64,000 bases of DNA from Pyricularia pennisetigena (lineage: Eukaryota > Ascomycota > Sordariomycetes > Magnaporthales > Pyriculariaceae): assembly GCF_004337985.1 (NCBI RefSeq), contig NW_021940921.1:1009758-1073757 (forward strand), written 5' to 3'. The position numbers and the translations under genes are program-made. Positions within the stretch are counted from its first letter, which is position 1; each line of letters opens with the position of its first letter. Below the pieces are notes generated by a model, which was not told the DNA's origin, did not search any database, and worked only from the letters and a program-made list of their open reading frames with translations. Shown here in pieces: positions 10,604 to 22,512 of this stretch.

Positions 10604-13207
10604 ATTTTAAAGGACAATTTAACAGTTAACTGCCCTGTTAACCCTAAAAAGCGGTAATTCCACTAATTTTAATGGTAATTCGGAAAGCAAACCCGCTACC
10701 CCACCCCCTAATCCACCTGGTAACCTAATTTTAAACGACGGGATAGGTAACGAATTATCGAAACGGGTATTTTCTTTCGCCGAAAATTGTAAATTAATAA
10801 GGGTTAGCAATTACGATTTGTGGAAATAGGCGTTAATAATACAATTCAGGGTTATAAAAGCAGCGGAATTTATTTCCAACCCTGAAATCGCCTATACCTT
10901 ACCGGAATACGAGCAATTAATCCTATTATTGCTTATAAAAAACAGCTTAACTAAAAGACTTTCAAAATCCATTATATAATATTCTAGCCCCGTAACGGTT
11001 TATAAAACCCTGGAAAATAGCTATTTTGTTCCACCCGAAATTAGTCGAAATTTATTATATCGGGAATTCCACGCCTTAAACTTTTCGAAATTTAAAGGGA
11101 ATAATACTTAAATTCAATAACCGTTTTAATTTACTGCTAGCTAAATTAGCGAATATTAACGTGCAAATTAACCCCATAAACGTACGAAATTAATACCTAC
11201 GGGCCTTAAAGGGGATATTCCCTATTTGGACCAAAAGCCAACGTAATACCTAACGGGCCCTGCAGGTAATAGGCCAAAATTCGGAAAAATTAGATTTGCA
11301 ATACCTTATGGCAGACTTTATATCCGAAAATTCGATTTTAGGTTTAACAACGGCTAAAACCGCTAATTTTAGGTTTGCAGGCAAAAAAACGGGTAAAACA
11401 CCGTTCAAAAGGGCGTTAAAAAGGAAAGTAATGGGTAGGAAAACACCTCTAAATTACGAAGTAAAAGTAAAAATTTTAATTCGGATTCTGCTTTTGCAAA
11501 AAATATTTAATCCTCCTCCGGCGAATTAACCGCTGGAACGTCCATAATTTTTATAAGTTTCGAATTATTTACGGGTTCGTTTCCAAATAACGTTAACGAA
11601 GGCGCAGCGTATAACGCCCTGGAACAGGAGGTTAATTCCGCTATTAACGGAATTATAAAATTACGTTGGGATTCGGATTCGGAAACCGATACCGGTAAAA
11701 CGCTAAAACCACAAATTTTAACAGCTAATTTTAAAAATAAAACGAAACCTGGATACGGCGTAAAAGTGACCTTTAAATTATGGAAATTAGGTTACCCTAT
11801 CCTGTACGATACAGGTAATACGCACCATATTTTTGCAAATAAACAATTTTCACCGATTATAACCCCGGTTTTACAATCGAAGTCGGTACAGGAAGTGGCT
11901 TTATTGGGCCTATAAATACCGGAATTATAACAATATAGGTCCGTTACGGCCAAAAAACTGACGAATTTAGAAAAATTACGTTAAATAACGTTTTATATAT
12001 CCCTTCGTTTGGAATAAATATCGTTAATGGTTTAATAAACGATAATATAGGGGGCGTATTATTAAAAAGTATTTTATACGATAAGGATTGCAAGGGGTAG
12101 GGACGTTTAAATACCCTTAAACATTCGTTTTGTTTAAAGGTTAAAAGGTGCGATATTTTTGTTCGAAATAACGTTATTTCGAATTATGTTTGTGTAATAA
12201 GTGAATATAACACCGTTTTTAGCATGGTTTTACAGGGGGTTATAAAAGGTTACGCAACCCCGTTGGAAGTAAAATTAATTAATATAAACCCCGAAAATTA
12301 CGAGGATTATAAAATTTACACCGATTCGGAACCGGAAAAAAATACGGTAACGGAAAAGCTAAATCCCGAACAAAATACGGAAATAACCGTAAATTCACCT
12401 ATAACGCAGAAATTTAGCGGTAAAAACCCTGAAAGTCCACGTAAAATTGGGCCCCGTAGGCCCGGCACACCGTTAGGTGACCCTTTTATGCAACCTAATA
12501 TAAAAGGGACTATTTCCGAAAAAAAAAGGGGTTTCCCACACAAAAAACCCGTTGTTAAAACCTTTTTTATTATCGGATTTTAAACAGGCCCCTGTAAACT
12601 ACCTCCTTTTAGGCTTGAAACGGATTACGGACGGTTAATTAACCCCTAAAGGGAATGGAATTACAGGTAATTGTAACGAAATCCAGGCCGAAAAAACCCT
12701 ATTATGGTACAAACGTTTGGGGTATATAAGGTTATTATTGCCCAAAAAAAACCGCTAAAATCACAAAAAGTTTACCTAATTTCGACAAAATTAGGGCAAT
12801 TACCTATATTGCTTATATTAAAGCTATTTTTGTTAGGCGTACAAATAAGGTCGCACTTTTTACACCCCCTAATATTTTCGATTTTATAAAGGGTAATACA
12901 GTAACTTTAAAGTTTGATTTTTACAATAAAAAACCTGTATTGTTGTTATAAGTGGACCGGAAATCACGTTTTCGGTGGTTTATCCCATTAAAAAATAAAA
13001 CCGGATTTACGGTTTTAATAGTTATTAAAGGTTTTTTTAGGGTTTTGAAGGGTTATATACGGGCCCTACCCCCTAAATTTTCACTTCGATAGGGGGCACG
13101 AGGTTAATATAAACTTTTAAAATTGGTTTACAAACAAAGGTATTGATTTTAACATTTCGAATCCCTATAACCACGGCCAAAACGGATTAACGGAACGGTC
13201 CGTAAAA
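10604..13207 (+). mobile_element. Copia-1 fragment B1 (gag to integrase)
   Basis: Internal Copia-1 sequence in plus orientation, lacking both LTRs. It begins inside gag (just after the leucine-rich start) and runs through protease to integrase, ending at the undetermined base 13208. It repeats B2 (16539-19142) at a constant offset of 5,935 bases with very few differences. Its first ~100 bases differ from B2 and instead match B1'. It shares with copy A the one-base gag frameshift (about 11098). Confidence 0.8.
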
Positions 13208-13208
13208 N
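13208..13208. other. Undetermined base (n) at a repeat junction
   Basis: The only ambiguous base in the window. Left of it the sequence follows the integrase of B1; right of it the sequence jumps to the reverse complement of B1 starting at 12434. In B2 the base run continues smoothly at the matching position (about 19142). It probably marks an assembly join. Confidence 0.85.
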
Positions 13209-15038
13209 TTTCAGGGTTTTTACCGCTAAATTTCTGCGTTATAGGTGAATTTACGGTTATTTCCGTATTTTGTTCGGGATTTAGCTTTTCCGTTACCGTA
13301 TTTTTTTCCGGTTCCGAATCGGTGTAAATTTTATAATCCTCGTAATTTTCGGGGTTTATATTAATTAATTTTACTTCCAACGGGGTTGCGTAACCTTTTA
13401 TAACCCCCTGTAAAACCATGCTAAAAACGGTGTTATATTCACTTATTACACAAACATAATTCGAAATAACGTTATTTCGAACAAAAATATCGCACCTTTT
13501 AACCTTTAAACAAAACGAATGTTTAAGGGTATTTAAACGTCCCTACCCCTTGCAATCCTTATCGTATAAAATACTTTTTAATAATACGCCCCCTATATTA
13601 TCGTTTATTAAACCATTAACGATATTTATTCCAAACGAAGGGATATATAAAACGTTATTTAACGTAATTTTTCTAAATTCGTCAGTTTTTTGGCCGTAAC
13701 GGACCTATATTGTTATAATTCCGGTATTTATAGGCCCAATAAAGCCACATCCTGTACCGACTTCGATTGTAAAACCGGGGTTATAATCGGTGAAAATTGT
13801 TTATTTGCAAAAATATGGTGCGTATTACCTGTATCGTACAGGATAGGGTAACCTAATTTCCATAATTTAAAGGTCACTTTTACGCCGTATCCAGGTTTCG
13901 TTTTATTTTTAAAATTAGCTGTTAAAATTTGTGGTTTTAGCGTTTTACCGGTATCGGTTTCCGAATCCGAATCCCAACGTAATTTTATAATTCCGTTAAT
14001 AGCGGAATTAACCTCCTGTTCCAGGGCGTTATACGCTGCGCCTTCGTTAACGTTATTTGGAAACGAACCCGTAAATAATTCGAAACTTATAAAAATTATG
14101 GACGTTCCAGCGGTTAATTCGCCGGAGGAGGATTAAATATTTTTTGCAAAAGCAGAATCCGAATTAAAATTTTTACTTTTACTTCGTAATTTAGAGGTGT
14201 TTTCCTACCCATTACTTTCCTTTTTAACGCCCTTTTGAACGGTGTTTTACCCGTTTTTTTGCCTGCAAACCTAAAATTAGCGGTTTTAGCCGTTGTTAAA
14301 CCTAAAATCGAATTTTCGGATATAAAGTCTGCCATAAGGTATTGCAAATCTAATTTTTCCGAATTTTGGCCTATTACCTGCAGGGCCCGTTAGGTATTAC
14401 GTTGGCTTTTGGTCCAAATAGGGAATATCCCCTCCAGGGCCCAAAAATATTAATTTCGTACGTTTACGGGGTTAATTTGCACGTTAGCATTCGCTAATTT
14501 AGTTAGCAGTAAATTAAAACGGTTATTGAATTTAAGTATTATTCCTTTAAATTTCGAAAAGTTTAAGGCGTGGAATTCCCGATATAATAAATTTCGACTA
14601 ATTTCGGGTGGAACAAAATAGCTATTTTCCAGGGTTTTATAAACCGTTACGGGGCTAGAATATTATATAATGGATTTTGAAAGTCTTTTAGTTAAGCTGT
14701 TTTTTATAAGCAATAATAGGATTAATTGCTCGTATTCCGGTAAGGTATAGGCGATTTCAGGGTTGGAAATAAATTCCGCTGCTTTTATAACCCTGAATTG
14801 TATTATTAACGCCTATTTCCACAAATCGTAATTGCTAACCCTTATTAATTTACAATTTTCGGCGAAAGAAAATACCCGTTTCGATAATTCGTTACCTATC
14901 CCGTCGTTTAAAATTAGGTTACCAGGTGGATTAGGGGGTGGGGTAGCGGGTTTGCTTTCCGAATTACCATTAAAATTAGTGGAATTACCGCTTTTTAGGG
15001 TTAACAGGGCAGTTAACTGTTAAATTGTCCTTTAAAAT
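13209..15038 (-). mobile_element. Copia-1 fragment B1' (inverted gag-protease)
   Basis: Reverse-complement partner of 10604-12434, pairing base x with about 25643 minus x. It covers gag and protease and ends against the inverted LTR at 15039, mirroring the B1/LTR junction at 10603/10604. It is not identical to B1: the segment 14431-14510 differs from A, B1 and B2 and is closer to copy C, and it lacks the one-base gag insertion. Confidence 0.78.
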
Positions 15039-15598
15039 TGTTAATTGGATGCGTTATTTAGCATGTAATGGGTCCACGTTCATTTGTATATAAACCACAA
15101 ACAAATAGTGCCGAAGTGGGGCTGTTGGGGTTGTCGGATTTCCTATTATATTTTGTGTATGTGGTGCAGGAATTGCGATTTAAAGTCAGCGAGTGGGGTT
15201 TTACCCTGTACCGGGTTTAATACCCACCCTGCACTTTCGAATCAGCTACCCTGTACCGGGTTAAAATTTTCCATCAAATCAGCAAATCAATGCGAACCCA
15301 GAAATGGTTTGTATGGAAATAAGGGTGGTTTTTCAACAACGCATACAAAATAATTTTTCGGAAAATCGTGTGCGGCACCGGAACCCGTTGCGAGGTGCGG
15401 ACCCCCATTTCGATATCGGAAAATATGTAAAGGAAATCAAGCAAAATCTCCCCCACCAATAAATCAAATCTATTAATCCCATAATTAATGAATTTAGTGC
15501 ATATAAACCCTGTAATTACAGGCTTTTACAACGCAACTAACACCACGCCGCACCTAGGCTAATACCTAACCCCCTGTTAGCAACCCCTATTGTTAACA
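15039..15598 (+). repeat. 5' LTR of Copia-1 B2
   Basis: 560 bp, TGTTAATTGGATGCG start and TTAACA end. Reverse complement of 10044-10603 with no difference that I noticed. Confidence 0.88.
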
Positions 15599-16399
15599 GG
15601 TCATGAGCCCGGAGAGGTTTTAGCTTGTGCATTAATATCCTATTTGCATCGCTGGAAAGCCTGAAATTTAGGTTTTATTTTGGTTATTGTCGCATTTTTA
15701 CAGCACGTATATTGACGAAAGTATTGCTGTTTTTATGCAAATTTTTGGTTTTAAGCGCTAATTCAGCACCTAACCCCCCTGTATTTACAATGGGGATCGT
15801 TAAAAACTAGCGTTCAATTTAGGCCTTTTCAGGTATTGCAACGATCGCTTGCATTGCAAACCCAAAAAAAATTTGGGTGTGGTTTTTATGGATCGTGCAC
15901 GCCACTGTAATTGGCTAAAATTTTTAGTAGGGTTTACGCTAACGAGTTAGGGCTAAAAACCCCTGTATTCGTTCGCTAATAACCCATTAAATCCTAATGC
16001 GTTTATTAGGGTTTACAATAGCTTATAAACCCATTAGCGGAATTACGTTAATGGTTAATTTACCCTGTACGATACCCTGCAGTCTACCCTGCAGTCTACC
16101 CTGCAATTTACCCTGCACCTATTTAACGAATTAAGTTCGTTACGTGCACCTGGATTGGTATAAATACCAGGGCACCCATTAATTGGGGATTTCAGGGATT
16201 CCAACCCTGTATTTTAGTGGATTTTAACCATTAAAAATGGCAAGAAACCCTGTAATTGGTAATTATAGGCCTATACCCGTTAAAAGGCAAACGGTATAGC
16301 AAATCCTTAATTTAATAGGGTATTTACCCTTAGGTAATTAGGGTAGTTAATTATAGCTATAAATTAGCGAATTGCAATAATAATTTAAGTTATTTTATA

Positions 16400-17464
16400 A
16401 TGGAAAATAGCCCTATGTCGGGCTTTCCAGGCCCAATTCCAACAAATAGGGGGCCTGAACCCAGCCCAAACGAAGTTTTAACCGCTAAATTACAGGCCCA
16501 AAACCTGCAACTAAAAGCGTTAATTACGCAAATAAATTAATTTTAAAGGATAGTTTAACAATTAGCTACCCTATTAACTTTAAAAAACGGTAAATCCACT
16601 AAATTTAATGGTAATTCGGAAAGCAAACCCGCTACCGCACCCCCTAATCCACCTGGTAACCTAATTTTAAACGACGGGATAGGTAACGAATTATCGAAAC
16701 GGGTATTTTCTTTCGCCGAAAATTGTAAATTAATAAGGGTTAGCAATTACGATTTGTGGAAATAGGCGTTAATAATACAATTCAGGGTTATAAAAGCAGC
16801 GGAATTTATTTCCAACCCTGAAATCGCCTATACCTTACCGGAATACGAGCAATTAATCCTATTATTGCTTATAAAAAACAGCTTAACTAAAAGACTTTCA
16901 AAATCCATTATATAATATTCTAGCCCCGTAACGGTTTATAAAACCCTGGAAAGTAGCTATTTTGTTCCACCCGAAATTAGTCGAAATTTATTATATCGGG
17001 AATTCCACGCCTTAAACTTTTCGAAATTTAAAGGAATAATACTTAAATTCAATAACCGTTTTAATTTACTGCTAGCTAAATTAGCGAATATTAACGTGCA
17101 AATTAACCCCATAAACGTACGAAATTAATACCTACGGGCCTTAAAGGGGATATTCCCTATTTGGACCAAAAGCCAACGTAATACCTAACGGGCCCTGCAG
17201 GTAATAGGCCAAAATTCGGAAAAATTAGATTTGCAATACCTTATGGCAGACTTTATATCCGAAAATTCGATTTTAGGTTTAACAACGGCTAAAACCGCTA
17301 ATTTTAGGTTTGCAGGCAAAAAAACGGGTAAAACACCGTTCAAAAGGGCGTTAAAAAGGAAAGTAATGGGTAGGAAAACACCTCTAAATTACGAAGTAAA
17401 AGTAAAAATTTTAATTCGGATTCTGCTTTTGCAAAAAATATTTAATCCTCCTCCGGCGAATTAA
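16400..17464 (+). pseudogene. gag: Copia-1 B2 gag relic
   Basis: 355-codon frame from ATG 16400 (MENSPMSGFPGPI) to the stop at 17464, with no frameshift but internal TAA/TAG codons at positions that could have been Gln codons. The last 77 codons are open. The N-terminus has a QAQNLQLKALITQIN segment, probably coiled; the C-terminus is Lys/Arg-rich and could bind RNA. This is the best template for the family's capsid protein. No zinc knuckle is seen. Confidence 0.62.
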
Positions 17465-20400
17465 CCGCTGGAACGTCCATAATTTTTATAAGTTTCGAAT
17501 TATTTACGGGTTCGTTTCCAAATAACGTTAACGAAGGCGCAGCGTATAACGCCCTGGAACAGGAGGTTAATTCCGCTATTAACGGAATTATAAAATTACG
17601 TTGGGATTCGGATTCGGAAACCGATACCGGTAAAACGCTAAAACCACAAATTTTAACAGCTAATTTTAAAAATAAAACGAAACCTGGATACGGCGTAAAA
17701 GTGACCTTTAAATTATGGAAATTAGGTTACCCTATCCTGTACGATACAGGTAATACGCACCATATTTTTGCAAATAAACAATTTTCACCGATTATAACCC
17801 CGGTTTTACAATCGAAGTCGGTACAGGAGGTGGCTTTATTGGGCCTATAAATACCGGAATTATAACAATATAGGTCCGTTACGGCCAAAAAACTGACGAA
17901 TTTAGAAAAATTACGTTAAATAACGTTTTATATATCCCTTCGTTTGGAATAAATATCGTTAATGGTTTAATAAACGATAATATAGGGGGCGTATTATTAA
18001 AAAGTATTTTATACGATAAGGATTGCAAGGGGTAGGGACGTTTAAATACCCTTAAACATTCGTTTTGTTTAAAGGTTAAAAGGTGCGATATTTTTGTTCG
18101 AAATAACGTTATTTCGAATTATGTTTGTGTAATAAGTGAATATAACACCGTTTTTAGCATGGTTTTACAGGGGGTTATAAAAGGTTACGCAACCCCGTTG
18201 GAAGTAAAATTAATTAATATAAACCCCGAAAATTACGAGGATTATAAAATTTACACCGATTCGGAACCGGAAAAAAATACGGTAACGGAAAAGCTAAATC
18301 CCGAACAAAATACGGAAATAACCGTAAATTCACCTATAACGCAGAAATTTAGCGGTAAAAACCCTGAAAGTCCACGTAAAATTGGGCCCCGTAGGCCCGG
18401 CACACCGTTAGGTGACCCTTTTATGCAACCTAATATAAAAGGGACTATTTCCGAAAAAAAAAGGGGTTTCCCACACAAAAAACCCGTTGTTAAAACCTTT
18501 TTTATTATCGGATTTTAAACAGGCCCCTGTAAACTACCTCCTTTTAGGCTTGAAACGGATTACGGACGGTTAATTAACCCCTAAAGGGAATGGAATTACA
18601 GGTAATTGTAACGAAATCCAGGCCGAAAAAACCCTATTATGGTACAAACGTTTGGGGTATATAAGGTTATTATTGCCCAAAAAAAACCGCTAAAATCACA
18701 AAAAGTTTACCTAATTTCGACAAAATTAGGGCAATTACCTATATTGCTTATATTAAAGCTATTTTTGTTAGGCGTACAAATAAGGTCGCACTTTTTACAC
18801 CCCCTAATATTTTCGATTTTATAAAGGGTAATACAGTAACTTTAAAGTTTGATTTTTACAATAAAAAACCTGTATTGTTGTTATAAGTGGACCGGAAATC
18901 ACGTTTTCGGTGGTTTATCCCATTAAAAAATAAAACCGGATTTACGGTTTTAATAGTTATTAAAGGTTTTTTTAGGGTTTTGAAGGGTTATATACGGGCC
19001 CTACCCCCTAAATTTTCACTTCGATAGGGGGCACGAGGTTAATATAAACTTTTAAAATTGGTTTACAAACAAAGGTATTGATTTTAACATTTCGAATCCC
19101 TATAACCACGGCCAAAACGGATTAACGGAACGGTCCGTAAAAGTGATTTTGGATAAATTTCGGTTAACTATTATAGCGGCGGGTTTACCATTATATTTAT
19201 ATTATTATTCACTAGCTACCGTGGTTAATTTAATTAACCGTACAGCGGTAATTAATAGGGATTTAACACCCTACGAGGAATTTTATTCCGAATTCTAACC
19301 TGGATTACCGCATAAACCCAATTTAGGGTAATTTCGGGCTATTGGTACTGTATGCCAGGTTAGTATACCGCTGGAAAAACGCCAAAAATTTAATAAAGTA
19401 GTTCCCCGCATCGAAACGGTAAACCTTTTAACCTATTTATTAAATTTTACAACGTTGGTTTACGCACCCGTTAAACGGACCGTATATAAAACCTTTAACG
19501 TAAAAATTATAAAGGGTATAAGCGCTGAAAATTTGGCTATTCCAGGGGAAACGCTACACATTTCAGAGGGGGAAAATACAAATTTAAAAGGGGATTTTAA
19601 TTCAGAACCTGAAAACGAAATTAACAGCGTTCCAGGGAAAATTATCCCTTAAGAACACTGAAAATACAGGGTATTTACCACCGGTTACAGGGCAGTTACC
19701 ACCCGTTACAAGGCATTTAAACCCTGAAAATATAATACCCGCCAGGCCTGTATAACCTACCGTTCGCCCCCCAGAGCTTATAACGGTAGCGGTACCTAAT
19801 CCAGTATTTAAAACAACGGAAATTCCGGTGTTTGCAACACTTGGAATATAGAATATGAAGTTAAATTCGCAATTCGAAAACCCAAATTTAATAAATATAC
19901 ATAACGTGCATTATTTTTATTTTCAAACCAAAAGAAAAATCAAGAAAAAACATACTAAAAATGGTAAACCAAACATTTACCAACAGGCCTTAAATAGCCC
20001 TAAAAATGCTAAATAGTTGACTGTTTTAGCGTTTAAATTCGACCAAATCGTTATTGCAAAAACCTTCTGTTTTATCCCAAAAATTAAAATGCCTATAAGC
20101 CGTAAACTCGTTTTTACCCGGCCGGTATTTAAATCAAAAAAGGATGAAAATAATAAACCTATAAAACATAAAATTAGGTTTTTCATTAAGGGTTTTTTAC
20201 AGGTCGAAAACCTAAATTATATCGAAACTTTTGCTAATATTAATATACCACCTATTTGGCGTATATTATTAGTTATAGCTAATGCATAAAATTGGGAAAT
20301 AAAACAAATCGATTTTATTGGTGTGTTCTTAAATAGTAACCTTACCGACGTAAACATATATTGGCAAATTCCAAACGGTTTTAACGAATGGGCAAAAAAG

Positions 20401-21450
20401 TTGTAACCCTACCACCGCTAAAATTTTATTGGAACTGGGTTATAACCCGAAAAAATTGCAGGTTATACAGTTGGAAAAGGCGTTATATGGTTTAAAATAG
20501 GGTCCAAAAAAATGGTAAAACAAATTTAAAACCCTACTTGTTAAAAAAGGTTTTAAACCATTAATCACTAATCCCGCTGTTTTTTATAACGTTAAATCCA
20601 AACATTTTGTCGTTACCTTCGTAAGCGACTACCTGCTAATAAGTCCTAAATTGCAATATATTTAGGATTGAAAAACCCGTTTTAATAAAGTATACGCGTT
20701 GGAAAATAGAGGCCCTATAACTTATTCTTTAGGCGTTTAAATTATAAAGGATGGGTTTAAACGCCTATTTTGGCTCCATTAAAGTTAATATATAAAAAAA
20801 GCATTAACAACGTTCGGATTAGCTGATTGCAAACCTATATTTATTCCCTTATAACCGGGTGTGCTAAAATATAGCGGGGGTAAACTCGTAAATGCGCCGG
20901 AAGTCAAATTATTACAGCGTATTATCGGCACCCTTATGTATTTAATACTATTAACGCGCCCGGATATCGGTTTTACGGTTTAATGGCTTTTACGTTTTTT
21001 AACAAAAACTACTATAATCCATTTAACGGCAGCTAAAAACCTATTACGTTATTTAGCGGGTATCAAATCCTTATTTATTTGTTACGGAAATAAAGTATTT
21101 AAAGCCGAATTACCACCCAATTTATTAATAAAGGGTTTTAAAAGCCTAAAATTACTGGCTTTTAAAAATAGCGATTTTACCGGGGCTAGGGAAAATTCAA
21201 AATCCATTTACGGATATTTGTAGACCCTATTTGGGGGCCCTATAACGTAAAAATGCAACAAAGCTAATATTATAGCTTTAAGTATTCCAAAAACCGAAAC
21301 CGATGCCTCAACGGAAACCCTGCGTAAAACACAATGGTTTAAAAGCTTATTTAAAGAAATTGGATTATTTATAAAAGCATTTATTGCAATGTTTGGAAAT
21401 AATACAAATTTTATAGTTAACGTATATAACCTTACGCACCACTAACATAC
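17465..21450 (+). pseudogene. pol: Copia-1 B2 pol relic
   Basis: Protease, integrase, RT and RNase H follow each other as in copy A. Visible landmarks are YDTGNTHHIFANKQF (protease), the SEPEKNTVTEK linker (18159-18350), HFLHPLIFSIL-region integrase N-terminus near 18780, the RT block KLVFTRPVFKSKKDENNKPIK (20104-20160), FVSDYLLIS where YVDD should be (about 20605), and an RNase H segment near 21240-21420. Stops are frequent. Protein roles are as for copy A. The copy is not functional. Confidence 0.75.
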
Positions 21451-22213
21451 TAAATATACATTATTCAAATTTTATTACGTACGGGAGTTAGTTACAAAAG
21501 GATTAATAATTTTAAAATACCTGGAATCCAAACAAATGCCCGCTAATAATTTAACAAAACCCTTAACGCTTCCAATTTATAAGGTTTTTTTTAAAACTTA
21601 TAGGGTTTAAACCCCCAAAAGCTTAGTTTTTACCTACTGAATTTTAAGGTATTTAATTAGTTCATTAACTAATTACCCATTACATTTCCTTTATTTGCAA
21701 ATATTGGATTTTTGTTAGCCTAATACCGGCCGTATTATCCGAATCTACCCTGCACAGGTTAATTAATAAGCAGTTTATACCGACTTTATACCAAAAGTTG
21801 AATTAAGATTGAAAAAGCTCGTATTTTGGGCGATTTACGCATTCGAAATACCCTATATTGTGAGGAGGTTACGAGATAGAATAAGCCTAATTTTGAACGC
21901 GGGGAAAAGCGGATCACGTATAAGGTTGATGGAACGTTGAAATGGCAGATAACCGTCTGCTAGCGGGTAATAGAAATGATATATTATTGTTGCACAATCG
22001 ATTCGTTGAATCGTTGAATTGATGAAAGTTATAAAGGTGATAAGTCTAAGGCTAAGTTTTGAATTACGTGTTCGAATCCGTAGGTGCAGATCTTCGATCC
22101 GGATGTCCGGAATGCGGGGTTACGTCACATAATTTGGCCTTATTCATGTGATTGACCTGCCGACCTATTGAGCCCAACGGCCTATTGTGCTTATGCATGC
22201 ACAGAAAGTCTGC

Positions 22214-22298
22214 GACCACAACGGGATTCGAACCCACGCACTTCAACGTATATATGATATAGATTATGGTAAGTGCATTATACCACTAAACTAGATTA
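22214..22298 (-). other. tRNA-like module with intron-like insert inside the Copia-2 3' LTR
   Basis: On the sense strand TAGTTTAGTGG fits the A-box exactly, and GGTTCGAATCC fits the B-box. Between them TGCAC and GTGCG can form an anticodon stem around an enlarged loop of about 26 bases, as in an intron-containing tRNA. The 3' acceptor strand TGTGGTC has no matching 5' strand upstream of the A-box. The other LTR has the same module at 27721-27805. It is a tRNA-derived sequence carried by the LTR rather than a proven tRNA gene. Confidence 0.55.
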
Positions 22299-22456
22299 AA
22301 TATGACGTATTTGTTTTGTTGTTGAAACTATGAACAAAGACGTAATATATAAAGCTTTGTGTGTATAAACGCGTATACGTTTTATGTGTTATTTATTTAT
22401 TTATTCGATGCAGGGTGACTAATAAAATTAGCCCATGCTAGCCGTTGTAAAATAAT

Positions 22457-22484
22457 GCAGGGTAGCTAATATAATTAGCCCTGC
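22457..22484. other. LTR hairpin
   Basis: GCAGGG-TA-GCTAAT, a short ATA loop, then ATTAGC-CCTGC: two stacked perfect stems close to the LTR edge. The same hairpin sits at 27964-27991 in the other LTR. Confidence 0.6.
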
Positions 22485-22500
22485 GCTAGCCATGTTCACA

Positions 22501-22511
22501 TACCCCCGTAA
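22501..22511 (-). other. Polypurine tract of Copia-2
   Basis: Sense strand TTACGGGGGTA directly before the 3' LTR. The purine run is short, but its place is right. Confidence 0.5.
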
Positions 22512-22512
22512 T

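Larger units (their letters stand above)
15039..21858 (+). mobile_element. Copia-1 copy B2, lacking its 3' LTR
   Basis: Plus-strand copy starting with an intact LTR (15039-15598) and primer site (15599-15617, mirror of 10025-10043). It then holds gag, protease (DTG at 17743-17751), integrase (HxRLGH region about 18645, NRTAVINRDLTPYEEFY at about 19240-19290), RT (about 19730-20650) and RNase H (about 21200-21450). It stops at 21858, where the Copia-2 LTR begins, 300 bases short of where the polypurine tract would be. The rest is not found on the far side of Copia-2. Confidence 0.83.
21859..22500 (-). repeat. 3' LTR of Copia-2
   Basis: 642 bp, TGTGAGG...TTCACA on the plus strand, interrupting copy B2. 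The sense strand begins TGTGAACATGGC. It holds a tRNA-like module (22214-22298) and a GCAGGG...CCTGC hairpin (22457-22484). Confidence 0.9.

Noticed and set aside
12316..12543. 75-codon minus-strand frame repeated at 18251-18478
   Set aside because: It is antisense to the Copia-1 protease-integrase linker and is repeated only because the DNA is duplicated.
13208..13208. The n as a natural polymorphism
   Set aside because: It sits exactly where the sequence switches from one repeat orientation to the other, so an assembly join is more likely.
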